From contig CAJUFI010000052.1 of NCBI GenBank assembly GCA_910585665.1, forward strand, positions 1-32,808: a DNA stretch of 32,808 nt. The letters are read 5' to 3'. The notes below the pieces were generated by a model. It was not told where the DNA came from and searched no databases. It saw only the letters and a list, made by a program, of their open reading frames with translations. A program made the position numbers and the translations under genes. The stretch is from an uncultured Acetatifactor sp. (GTDB lineage Bacteria; Bacillota; Clostridia; Lachnospirales; Lachnospiraceae). Numbering within the stretch: the first letter of the stretch is position 1; every line of letters begins with the position of its first letter. Shown here one piece after another: positions 24,379-31,267 of the stretch.

Positions 24379-24480
24379 AGGAACTGTCGGAAAATAACTG
24401 ATGCAACTTGTTTACGAGAAAGCCCGGAAATACAAGGAAAACGGCTATAAACTTGCATCAGTTATTTGTAGACAATTCCT
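24379..24480 (-). repeat. 102-bp intergenic hairpin element, copy in inverted orientation
   Basis: It reads AGGAACTGTCGGAAAATAAC at the left and GTTATTTGTAGACAATTCCT at the right, so it is inverted relative to the copies at 3065 and 27128. The inner stem is ACTGATGCAA / TTGCATCAGT. A further partial end, AACTGTTGGAAAATAACTGA, follows at about 24486-24505. The copy lies between two convergent genes, 69 bases after one stop and about 48 from the other. Confidence 0.85.
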
Positions 24481-24527
24481 TACGAACTGTTGGAAAATAA
24501 CTGATTTAGTATATGAAACTCCCCAAA

Positions 24528-25079
24528 TTACCTTTCGAATACCCCTTCAAAAATATCTCCCAACGTCATTTTAATTTGAGGAAACGCTTTTAACGAAATT
24601 TCAACATCTGCATTATCATCTTTATCATCCTGAAGCATATAGTTCTGCTCTAAGATGTATTTTCCATCCTGCAGATAGTAAATTTCCACGGAACCCTGAG
24701 GAGAAACAATCCAGTATTCTTCTACACCTGCGTGTTCATAGATATCCTTTTTCTCTGTTCGATCTCTCTTAGTTGTAGAAGGGCTCAATGTCTCAGCTAT
24801 AAATTTAGGGACTCCGTTGTAGGCTCCGCCTTTTAAATGCTTCCTTTCACATATAATCATGATATCTGGACACAGATAGTCATCATTTTCTTCCGGATGA
24901 AATTTGAAATCCAAATTTTCGATTGATGCGAAACATATGCTATTCCTTAATCCATTTGCTATTATCCTATAAATATTACCATTAACAATGCAATGACTGT
25001 ATCCGACCGATGGCGACATATCATAAATCACGCCATTGATTTTTTCATCCTTTTTTCTCTCAAATTCCGCCAATCCCAT
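24528..25079 (-). CDS. Uma2-family (DUF820) putative restriction-like endonuclease
   Basis: A 183-residue protein of the Uma2 family, which has a PD-(D/E)XK nuclease fold and is found in many bacteria with poorly known function. Family marks are INGVIYDMSPSVGYSH near the N-terminus, DDYLCPDIMIIC (acidic residue of the active site near 70), FIAETLSPSTTKRDRTEKK (Glu and Lys of the active site) and the late GVEEYWIVSPQ. Codon usage is A+T-rich relative to the exporter gene before it. AGAGGGG precedes the ATG at 25079, and TATAAT lies upstream on the minus strand (25108-25113). It is convergent with the exporter gene. Confidence 0.85.
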   Translation of the reverse strand: MGLAEFERKKDEKINGVIYDMSPSVGYSHCIVNGNIYRIIANGLRNSICFASIENLDFKFHPEENDDYLCPDIMIICERKHLKGGAYNGVPKFIAETLSPSTTKRDRTEKKDIYEHAGVEEYWIVSPQGSVEIYYLQDGKYILEQNYMLQDDKDDNADVEISLKAFPQIKMTLGDIFEGVFER

Positions 25080-25150
25080 ACAATGATACCCCTCTTTCTT
25101 GAAATCGATTATATCATATCTTGATATGTAGTGAAAGAAAATCTTCGCTC

Positions 25151-25231
25151 TTGAAACAGGTTACGGCGAATTAGATGTAATCAAAAGAGGAAAGGAAAAG
25201 CACAATCCAGACGGAACCGGCGATGGTCAGT
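25151..25231 (+). pseudogene. Possible 3' remnant of a mobile-element gene
   Basis: One plus frame reads ETGYGELDVIKRGKEKHNPD and then GTGDGQ before a stop at 25229-25231. It is hydrophilic and looks like the C-terminal tail of a protein, but no start or upstream part is present. It precedes the TnpV remnant by about 30 bases. Confidence 0.35.
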
Positions 25232-25262
25232 GACGGGCCTTCCGCCACAGGAGGGAACGATA

Positions 25263-25425
25263 ATGGAAAAACTGAAAGAAAGAATCACAGAGAAGGGCAT
25301 TGATTATATTCTGGTAGGCGACTACTATATCCCTGTACAGCTCCCTTATCCTGACCGGGAAATTATGGACATATCTTGCCAACCTGAACGAGCAGGCGGA
25401 GGAACGGCTGGCCTTTCTAATCTTC
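25263..25425 (+). pseudogene. TnpV-type transposon protein gene, internally deleted
   Basis: AGGAGGG followed by ATG 25263 opens MEKLKERITEKGIDYILVGD and YYIP, the characteristic N-terminus of TnpV proteins carried by clostridial transposons. After about 33 codons the middle is missing. In the next frame, from 25369, the DNA encodes TYLANLNEQAEERLAFLI, the family's C-terminal helix. The central GKWGRM-type region and about 35-40 codons are lost, and the tail runs into the convergent XRE gene. It marks a decayed mobile element. Confidence 0.7.
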
Positions 25426-25743
25426 CTTGCGCTCCAATACCGCCCGAATCATGGTAGCGGCGATTTCCTGCTGGCTGGGCGATGTGCTTTCCCACAGTTC
25501 CGCCAGTTCCCGTATTTTACTGACTTCATTATCTTCCAGCGCATCCCGCAGCAGATAATCAGGGGAGATTTTCAGTGCGTTGCAGATATTGATAAATACG
25601 GGCAGACTGGGAACCTTTGTCCCACCCTCAATCTGCCGGAGATAAGTTGCGTTGATATTGCACAGCTCCGAGAGCCTGTCCGCCGTGAATCCCCGGTCTT
25701 TCCTCACCATGTTGATACGTCTGCCTAATCCTTTTCCTTCCAT
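25417..25743 (-). CDS. XRE-family helix-turn-helix regulator
   Basis: A regulator of about 108 residues with a Cro/C1-type helix-turn-helix at residues 5-60: RRINMVRKDRGFTADRLSEL and NATYLRQIEGGTKVPSLPVF, followed by ICNALKISPDYLL. The C-terminal half is a helical extension. The start is taken at ATG 25743; an in-frame ATG at 25761 is possible but has no ribosome site. It is divergent from a promoter and two small genes (25883-26241), which it probably controls through the TAGACTA repeats between them. Confidence 0.87.
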   Translation of the reverse strand: MEGKGLGRRINMVRKDRGFTADRLSELCNINATYLRQIEGGTKVPSLPVFINICNALKISPDYLLRDALEDNEVSKIRELAELWESTSPSQQEIAATMIRAVLERKED

Positions 25744-25790
25744 AATGCCCACCCATTTCATAAGCTATCAGCATTTATTTTGTTCACTTT

Positions 25791-25864
25791 TAGACTACAT
25801 CACGCATAGGGATTGCAATAGATTCTAAAAGACTATATAATATTAGCTAGTAGACTATAGACTA
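25791..25864 (+). promoter_or_regulatory. Divergent control region with consensus promoter and TAGACTA repeats
   Basis: TTGCAA (25813-25818) and TATAAT (25836-25841) with a 17-base spacer form a good promoter for the small genes at 25883. The heptamer TAGACTA occurs at 25791-25797 and as a direct tandem at 25851-25864, with AAGACTA at 25829-25835 next to the -10. They are probable operators of the divergent XRE regulator. Confidence 0.6.
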
Positions 25865-25882
25865 TGGAAGGGGAACAACAGA

Positions 25883-26071
25883 ATGGAACAGAATTATTTT
25901 AGGGACAAGCTTTTTGATTTACTGAACGACAGCGAGGGGATGGGGATTGCTGACCTGAACGCAGACGAACGGAACAGCCTGCTCACTGTCAGGACAGAGG
26001 AAGGGAATGTATTTGAAATCGTATGCCGGCAGGCAGCGGGGAAAGGGGATGGATGGACGACCGCAAACTGA
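25883..26071 (+). CDS. Small acidic protein upstream of SymE-like gene
   Basis: A 62-residue protein (MEQNYFRDKLFDLLNDSEG, then MGIADLNADERNSLLTVRTE) that I do not recognise as a named family. It is soluble, with an N-terminal amphipathic helix and a later beta-rich part. AAGGGGAA precedes the ATG. Its last 19 bases overlap the SymE-like gene in another frame, so the two are probably translated together. It could be an accessory or antitoxin-like partner of that protein; this is inference from position only. Confidence 0.7.
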   Translation: MEQNYFRDKLFDLLNDSEGMGIADLNADERNSLLTVRTEEGNVFEIVCRQAAGKGDGWTTAN

Positions 26072-26241
26072 CCGTTTATAACGGGCGAGGGGCTTTCAAA
26101 AAATCGCCACCGCAGATTCTTTTACAGGGGAACTGGCTGGAACAGGCCGGATTCTCCGCAGGGGACAAAATCACCGTGAAATGCCAGCAGGGGCGGCTTA
26201 TCATCACAAAAGACGGAACAAAAATAGACCTAGGGGAATAG
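26053..26241 (+). CDS. SymE-like small protein (AbrB-like fold)
   Basis: A 62-residue protein: RKLTVYNGRGAFKKSPPQIL, LQGNWLEQAGFSAGDKITVK and GRLIITKDG. The block L-x-G-x-WLEQAGF-x-x-GDK-x-x-V followed by GRLII matches the SymE toxin family; E. coli SymE is an SOS-linked RNA-targeting protein. AAAGGGG lies just before ATG 26053; a longer frame from 26023 would overlap its partner more. The protein is shorter than E. coli SymE (about 110 residues). It shares a promoter with the 62-residue gene upstream under likely control of the divergent XRE protein. Whether it is toxic is unknown. Confidence 0.75.
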   Translation: MDDRKLTVYNGRGAFKKSPPQILLQGNWLEQAGFSAGDKITVKCQQGRLIITKDGTKIDLGE

Positions 26242-26342
26242 TGTCCATTACATTGAAATGGATTTTTTGTAAAGTCTATTCCCTCTGGAAAGTGATTGCG
26301 GTATAATGGAGCCATTGACAAGTCGAAATGGAGGTAAAAGAC

Positions 26343-27110
26343 GTGGTATTGAAGAATAAATATCCTATATGTGAATTTGACACCAGTAAAAATCCGATTA
26401 TTCAGGCAGCGAATTTTTTGGTTAAAAGCCTTCCTGAAAAATGTGTGGTTACCTTTTTCAGAAAGGAATTGGAACAGTTTGTTTCGGAAAACAATCTTCC
26501 TGTCATTGGCTATCTTAATTCAGAAGTGCTTGATATACCGATTTATGAATATAGATATGGTACAGATAAGCTTTGTATTACAATGGCATTTTGTGGTGCG
26601 CCGGGTGCGGCTGTAGCGATTGAAGAACTTCATGCCATGGGATGTGAGAAATTCATAATCTGCGGGGGCGCAGGGGCATTGACAAAGGACAGTAAAGTGG
26701 GAGAGATTATTATCCCTGTTTCTGCGGTTAGAGATGAGGGGACATCCTATCATTATTTGGAACCATCCCGTGAAGTGGAATGCCATAGAGAAACGGTTAA
26801 GACTGTTGTTTCGTGTTTGGAACAGATGGGGATTCCATTTAAAACCGGGAAGACATGGACAAGCGACGCTATATACAGAGAAACTCCTGATATGGTTGAA
26901 TTAAGGCGAAACGAGGGATGTGTAACTGTGGAAATGGAAGCGGCAGCCTTTTTTGCGGTGTCTCAGTATTACAATATTCCGCTTGCCCAGTTATTATATG
27001 CCGGTGATGATGTAAGCGGTGAGGAGTGGGATTCCCGAAATTGGAATACGCGAAAGAATATCCGATATGATTTAATTATCTCTGCAATCGAAATTATAAA
27101 GAAATTGTAA
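26343..27110 (+). CDS. Nucleoside phosphorylase-like protein (PNP/UDP family 1)
   Basis: A 255-residue cytoplasmic protein of the purine/uridine phosphorylase family, which splits nucleosides with phosphate. Motifs are MAFCGAPGAAVAIEELHAMG, FIICGGAGALTKDSKVGEII (the Gly-rich phosphate and sugar site) and VEMEAAAFFAVSQYYNIPLA (the ribose-binding VExEaA motif), followed by YAGDDVSGEEW. Start choice: GGAGG at 26330-26334 lies 8 bases before GTG 26343, whereas the in-frame ATG at 26328 has no site. TATAAT at 26302-26307 lacks a clear -35. Codons are A+T-rich. It ends 17 bases before a 102-bp hairpin repeat. Whether the substrate is uridine or a purine nucleoside is unclear. Confidence 0.87.
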   Translation: MVLKNKYPICEFDTSKNPIIQAANFLVKSLPEKCVVTFFRKELEQFVSENNLPVIGYLNSEVLDIPIYEYRYGTDKLCITMAFCGAPGAAVAIEELHAMGCEKFIICGGAGALTKDSKVGEIIIPVSAVRDEGTSYHYLEPSREVECHRETVKTVVSCLEQMGIPFKTGKTWTSDAIYRETPDMVELRRNEGCVTVEMEAAAFFAVSQYYNIPLAQLLYAGDDVSGEEWDSRNWNTRKNIRYDLIISAIEIIKKL

Positions 27111-27127
27111 CGGGTTATGTGGTTATA

Positions 27128-27229
27128 AGGAAGTGTCTACAAATAACCGCTACAAGTTTGCAGCAATTTTTATTGTATTTCCGGGCTTTTTCCTAAACAA
27201 ATTGTAGCGGTTATTTTCCGACAATTCCT
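27128..27229 (+). repeat. 102-bp intergenic hairpin element, third full copy
   Basis: It begins AGGAAGTGTCTACAAATAAC and ends GTTATTTTCCGACAATTCCT, as in the 3065 copy. The inner stem is AACCGCTACAA / TTGTAGCGGTT, differing from the other copies at both partners of each changed pair. It lies 17 bases after the phosphorylase-like gene and 40 before the next. Confidence 0.88.
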
Positions 27230-27269
27230 ACGTTTAAATCGGAATTTGCCAGTTTGCGGAGGATTGTTT

Positions 27270-27839
27270 ATGAGATGGGAAAATATAAACAAAGATATGA
27301 TGTTATCGCCAACAGGAATGGGAATTATTTTTTATTCAGAAGGCGCTGTTAAAGATATTCCCAGTGGGGAAGATTTTTTGAACAAAGAGTATTGGGATGC
27401 CCAAAATGTTGGCGATCACATTAGAAAAGGGGATATTGTAGCAATATGTACAGGGTGTGACTCTGAAGAATATGAACTTCGATTCCGCAGCGGATATCCA
27501 GATGATGAAATTGCGGAAAAATATCCAGCACATTTGCGCCTTTTTATTGAAGTCATGGGAAATGAAATAAATGTAGCTGATTTGTATGATTTGATGGACT
27601 GGCAAAATGACTGTCCAAAAGAACAACAAATCGAAGTAGAACCGGGCTTCTATCATTTGACATTTTCTGGAGAACAGCCTAAATTTGCTATGAAAGAAAA
27701 ACTGACCGATGAGGAATATGATGAACTTTTAGATAAACCCAGCATTATTTATATACATATAAACAGGCTTGAAACTGTTCCCGAAAGTAAATGGAAAGGT
27801 GGCGTTCCTTTTATGTATTGGGCTTATGAAGAAGAATAG
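27270..27839 (+). CDS. Unrecognised 189-residue acidic protein
   Basis: A soluble protein with no signal peptide or membrane helix. It begins MRWENINKDMMLSPTGMGII and contains many Asp and Glu residues; KGDIVAICTGCDSEEYELRF and GFYHLTFSGEQPKF are probable strands, and it ends PFMYWAYEEE. The size, acidity and place in an accessory island resemble immunity proteins, but no family is recognised and no toxin gene adjoins it. GCGGAGG precedes ATG 27270. It is followed by two strong hairpins. Confidence 0.75.
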   Translation: MRWENINKDMMLSPTGMGIIFYSEGAVKDIPSGEDFLNKEYWDAQNVGDHIRKGDIVAICTGCDSEEYELRFRSGYPDDEIAEKYPAHLRLFIEVMGNEINVADLYDLMDWQNDCPKEQQIEVEPGFYHLTFSGEQPKFAMKEKLTDEEYDELLDKPSIIYIHINRLETVPESKWKGGVPFMYWAYEEE

Positions 27840-27870
27840 CTTATGAAGTTCCAATCTGCTTCAATCATCA

Positions 27871-27909
27871 CAGGGGAAGCCACCCTTCCCCTGCGCTGGC
27901 TCTGCCAGC
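27871..27909. terminator. Two adjacent perfect hairpins after the unrecognised gene
   Basis: CAGGGGAAG (27871-27879) pairs with CTTCCCCTG (27885-27893) around a 5-base loop. GCTGGC (27895-27900) pairs with GCCAGC (27904-27909) around TCT. A T-rich stretch (CCCTTTGTGGTTTT) follows but is not a clean T-run, so termination is likely but not certain. Confidence 0.5.
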
Positions 27910-28021
27910 TACCCCTTTGTGGTTTTGACGCCCGAAAATCTTTCAGAAAGCCTATTTCATTTAGCAAGTCAAAGCTGTATAATAGAGCCAGCGTAAAATC
28001 GGAATTGATGGGGGGTAAACT

Positions 28022-28300
28022 ATGGAATATAAGGACTATATTAAGCAAGGTTTGAATGGGAATGCCCCATTAAAATTAATTTTATGCGGAAATATACAGG
28101 GGACGGAAAATGATAAAGCAGGTGTTGTATCAGTTGTGTATGCTACAAATGATAAAGACTTAGCAGAGCAAAAAATGAATGAATTGATTGCGGCCAATCC
28201 TGATAATTATTACATGGTTTATAGTGTACCACTAAATGTTGATTTGACGGAACTTTCTCATTATCCTTCAATAGCAATTTCTAAAGATGATTTACAATAA
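28022..28300 (+). CDS. Unrecognised 92-residue protein
   Basis: A small soluble protein beginning MEYKDYIKQGLNGNAPLKLI with an alternating strand and helix pattern (VVSVVYATNDKDLAEQKMNE, then YYMVYSVPLNVDL), suggesting a compact alpha/beta fold. ATGGGGGG lies 7 bases before the ATG, and TATAAT at 27978-27983 with a weak TTTCAT -35 may be its promoter. No family is recognised. Codons are A+T-rich. Confidence 0.68.
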   Translation: MEYKDYIKQGLNGNAPLKLILCGNIQGTENDKAGVVSVVYATNDKDLAEQKMNELIAANPDNYYMVYSVPLNVDLTELSHYPSIAISKDDLQ

Positions 28301-28572
28301 ACCCGCCCGGCAGACCGCCCAAGGCAGTGCGTGTTCGGCGGCACGTCCAACGCCCTTGGCTTCCTGCCCCTTGACCGCTCCCTTGCTCCAGGGAGGTTCT
28401 TTAAAAACTCCATACATTTCTTGACGTGCCGCCGCTCGCCAGAAAGCTGTATTGTTCCTGCTAATTGGGGATAACACAGTTCATTCATCCACAATGTATG
28501 GCCCCTCTTCTCCGCCTTGCAGATAGATGATTCATTCTGCGCCATTTGACGGAAAGGAAGCAGGCCAGCGCG
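28301..28572. other. Noncoding G+C-richer insert, probable mobile-element debris
   Basis: The interval between the 92-residue gene and the MGMT-like gene is richer in G+C than both neighbours. Antisense frames (for example 28261-28545) have no ribosome site and do not resemble a full protein. It looks like a remnant of an integrated element. No transposase motif is seen. Confidence 0.35.
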
Positions 28573-29064
28573 CTATGGGCATGTTCCGTTCAATTGGAAC
28601 AGCGCCTTTTCATAATCCTGCACATAGTATCTGATATTTTTGCGCCCCTTTTGAACGATGGTATGCCCTTCTGCTTCCAGCATTTCTTTCTGTGCTTCTA
28701 CGCCGCCGGGGTATTTGGCGTTGAGCTCTCCGCCCGCTTTCAATGTCCGCCAATACGGAGTTTTGTCTTCGGTACGCTGGTGACTGGCCCAGGCCGCAAT
28801 CGATACGAATATCCCGGCTGTAATCGGTTCTGTGAAATCCGCCCCATTCAGCGCCGCGAAATGTTCACGGATTTTTCCCACGGTGATCACTTTGCCATAG
28901 GGAATCCGTTTCATCACCTTGTCATAGTCCATGGGCGGGGCAAAGTACATTCTGCTCCCGCCGTATTTCTCGATGCTTTTTTGGTCGGTAATGGTCTGAA
29001 TCTTGGGCATATCCTTGCTGTCATGCAGCATAGCGTTAAAATCTTTCCTGTCTTCGTCTGCCAT
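28573..29064 (-). CDS. MGMT-like (alkyltransferase-like) DNA-binding protein without acceptor Cys
   Basis: A 163-residue protein related to the DNA-binding domain of O6-methylguanine-DNA methyltransferases. RIPYGKVITVGKIREHFAAL (about 53-72) matches the winged-helix start. The acceptor motif PCHR of true methyltransferases is here PYWR (103-106), so transfer of an alkyl group to Cys is not expected. Alkyltransferase-like proteins, which have PWHR, bind alkylated bases and recruit excision repair; a similar role is possible. The N-terminal 45 residues are unlike the family core. The start is ATG 29064, with AGGAGG 8 bases upstream, in preference to GTG 29073. Confidence 0.82.
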   Translation of the reverse strand: MADEDRKDFNAMLHDSKDMPKIQTITDQKSIEKYGGSRMYFAPPMDYDKVMKRIPYGKVITVGKIREHFAALNGADFTEPITAGIFVSIAAWASHQRTEDKTPYWRTLKAGGELNAKYPGGVEAQKEMLEAEGHTIVQKGRKNIRYYVQDYEKALFQLNGTCP

Positions 29065-29185
29065 ATCTGACACCTCCTGCCTTCATTATAAGCTAGCGGC
29101 AGGCTCCGTGCAATGAGACGGTTTGAAAAATTTCCCCAGGCTATTTGGATTTTTGTCTGCTCAGAAGGATTCCACATACCACAGT

Positions 29186-29239
29186 ATAACGCCAGAATTT
29201 ACCGTATCTCACTGGTCAAACGTATATGGCTGGCGTTAT
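29186..29239. repeat. 54-bp element with inverted ends, copy B
   Basis: It begins ATAACGCCA and ends TGGCGTTAT and matches copy A at 16403-16456 in about 47 of 54 positions, with the ends unchanged. It lies 30 bases past the stop of the MerR-type pseudogene and about 120 bases upstream of the MGMT-like gene. Confidence 0.75.
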
Positions 29240-29268
29240 GTAGTCGAGTTGCTCAGAAATTTTAACTG

Positions 29269-29914
29269 TTAAGCAGTATAAATAGTCGTTTGCGGCTTTT
29301 GCCGCTGTTCCCATGGGGTTGTGGCGGTATCGATATCGCCGATTTCCACCAATTTTGGAAGCATGCCCGTATCACCGTTTGTGAACTCCATGATCAGGCC
29401 CCAATATTCTTTTACGATCTGCTGGCATTTTTCGCTTTCTGGCGGTATGTTTTGTGTTTAAAGCTGTATGATTTCATCGCTGAGACGGTTGAATCTGTCC
29501 ATAAAATCCAGGCCGCTTTCCTTATCGAACTGACTGCGGATATGATCCAGCGTATCGTCGTCTAAGCGTTTGATATGACAGTAGGCGTCATTCTTCATCT
29601 GCAGGTTGACGATGATATCTGCATACATCTTGAAGTTGACTGTATGCATCTGTAGAACTTCGGTTTTTAGCTGTTCGATTGCCAGCAGGGAAGCCTTGAG
29701 CTGTTCTATTTTCTGGCGGATGTCATTTGCCTGTTCCGTAAGAGCTTCTGCCACGTCGGCGGGCGTCTCTAAAGAGATCAGGCGTTGTTTGATATCGTCC
29801 AGAGAAAAGCCCTTCTTTATCGTAGTATTGCAGGGTACGGACGGTGACGCCCATTTTCCTGGCTGCTTCGCCGACTGTCATAAATCCTACCGGTATTGCC
29901 CTATATTTTGCCAT
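29269..29914 (-). pseudogene. MerR/TipA-type regulator, disrupted by deletion and nonsense codon
   Basis: AGGAGG then ATG 29914 opens MAKYRAIPVGFMTVGEAARK and MGVTVRTLQYYDKEG, the MerR helix-turn-helix. Near 29805-29816 the frame jumps straight to GFSLDDIKQRLISLETPADV, so the wing and second helix (about 35 codons) are lost and the frame changes. The coiled coil follows. An in-frame TAA ends the run after DEIIQL at 29458. Beyond it the same frame still encodes a TipA-like ligand domain: QQIVKEYWGLIMEFTNGDTG and MLPKLVEIGDID, up to a stop at 29269. The gene should be nonfunctional. Confidence 0.85.
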
Positions 29915-30118
29915 GATCGCTTACCTCCTGACATGTATTATAAATCATTACGCAGCGTCACGAACAAGGCCTTTTTGGAAAATTTTCAGGGGGGAGAGAT
30001 TTTGGCGCTTTTCATGGGTGGGTGAAAGCGCAGCTGCTTTTAGGGAGGATGCTGTATTTTTTGAAAAAACGTTATGGAATATTTGTTAAAATGTAAGTAC
30101 TATGTCACTATGTGATGA

Positions 30119-30147
30119 TTGAATTTGGGATAAAAAAATGATATGAT
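30119..30147 (+). promoter_or_regulatory. Promoter of the Rpn-type nuclease gene
   Basis: TTGAAT (30119-30124) and TATGAT (30142-30147) are separated by 17 bases, 29 bases before the ATG at 30176. AGGAAAGGGA lies between them and the start. Confidence 0.5.
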
Positions 30148-30175
30148 AAAGGCATGGACAGGAAAGGGATAGGAT

Positions 30176-31093
30176 ATGGCAAATATATATGACGGGGCGT
30201 TCCGGACAATCCTGAATGACTGCCGGAAACTGATTATCCCTGTAATCAATGAGATTTTCGGGGAAACATATACAGGAGAGGAAGAAATTAGGTTTTTTCC
30301 TAACGAGCATTTTATAGATCAGCAGGATGAGGCAGATAAAGAACGGATTACGGACACGAATTTTACGGTTTTTGGAAAAACACCGAAGAAATACCATGTT
30401 GAGTGTGAGAGTAGTCTGCCGGACGGGAAAATCACCATAAGGCTTTTTGAATATGATGCACAGATAGCGCTTGATGAGGGCGAGGTCACAGAGGAAACAT
30501 TGACTGTGACATTTCCCAATACAGCGGTTTTGTACCTTCGGACTTACAAAAAAACACCGGACAAAATGAAATATGTGATTGTCACGCCGGGCGGAACGGT
30601 TCAGTATGATGTGCCGATTATGAAAGTGCAGACGTATTCATTGGATGATATTTTTGAAAAAGATCTGCTGATGCTGATTCCGTTTTATATTTTTTCACAT
30701 GAGAAAGGTTTTCCGGAGTATAATAGTAATGAGGAGAAGCTGGCGGAATTGAAGGCAGAGTATCGGGAAATTTTAGCAAGGCTTGACGGACTGGAACAGC
30801 AGGGAGTGATTGGGGCATTTGACAAACGGACGCTTATTGATTTATCCGGGGATGTGATTCACGAAATCGCACAGAAGTATCAAAATGTGCAGAAAGGCGT
30901 AGGTGATATGATGAGAGGTGCATTGATTGAAACAAGTGCAAGGAGATTAAAGAACGAAGCAGAAAAAGAAACAAAGAGGAATACCGCACTTAGAATGCTG
31001 AAACGAGGGAAATTGGCAATTGAGGATATTGCAGAATATTCAGGTCTTAGTGTTGCAGAAGTAGAACAGCTTGCAGGACTTCCGACAGTGTAG
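30176..31093 (+). CDS. Rpn-family / PD-(D/E)XK nuclease-like protein
   Basis: A 305-residue protein of the large Rpn (recombination-promoting nuclease, transposase_31-like) group that is abundant in Clostridia. The N-terminus has FRTILNDCRKLIIPVINEIF, then DTNFTVFG and YHVECESSLPDGK, which carry the acidic residues and the E-x-E/S-x pattern of the nuclease site. The middle is a helical DIFEKDLLMLIPFYIF segment. The C-terminus (LRMLKRGKLAIEDIAEYSGL, SVAEVEQLAGL) is a small helix-turn-helix-like domain found at the end of such proteins. Full-length and apparently intact. It is A+T-rich, in keeping with the accessory island. Confidence 0.82.
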   Translation: MANIYDGAFRTILNDCRKLIIPVINEIFGETYTGEEEIRFFPNEHFIDQQDEADKERITDTNFTVFGKTPKKYHVECESSLPDGKITIRLFEYDAQIALDEGEVTEETLTVTFPNTAVLYLRTYKKTPDKMKYVIVTPGGTVQYDVPIMKVQTYSLDDIFEKDLLMLIPFYIFSHEKGFPEYNSNEEKLAELKAEYREILARLDGLEQQGVIGAFDKRTLIDLSGDVIHEIAQKYQNVQKGVGDMMRGALIETSARRLKNEAEKETKRNTALRMLKRGKLAIEDIAEYSGLSVAEVEQLAGLPTV

Positions 31094-31181
31094 GGCAGCA
31101 GTCATAAAGCAAGGAAATAACGGATGATAAAGATCACGTATTTTGCTGAGTAGCACCTGCATAGCCAATGCCAAATTATCA

Positions 31182-31210
31182 TTGACAAGTCAGGGGATGT
31201 CGTCTATAAT
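31182..31210 (+). promoter_or_regulatory. Consensus sigma-A promoter of the ABC-F leader
   Basis: TTGACA (31182-31187) and TATAAT (31205-31210) both match the consensus in every base and are separated by exactly 17 bases. Transcription should start near 31217, about 660 bases before the ABC-F start codon. Such a strong promoter with a long leader suggests control after initiation. Confidence 0.8.
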
Positions 31211-31246
31211 AGAGAAAAGTTTTGAAGAACAGAAAGGGCGTAGGGA

Positions 31247-31267
31247 ATGATTATTATTATTCGATAA
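31247..31267 (+). CDS. Six-residue leader peptide MIIIIR
   Basis: ATG 31247 is followed by four ATT codons, CGA and TAA. AAAGGG at 31233-31238 is well placed. The stop overlaps the start of an 18-codon frame (31267-31323). Very short leader peptides before ABC-F or rRNA methylase genes usually act as antibiotic sensors by stalling the ribosome. This reading is inference. Confidence 0.55.
   Translation: MIIIIR

Noticed and set aside
28261..28545. A 94-codon minus-strand frame
   Set aside because: It overlaps the 92-residue gene, lacks a ribosome site and has no family resemblance; treated as debris.
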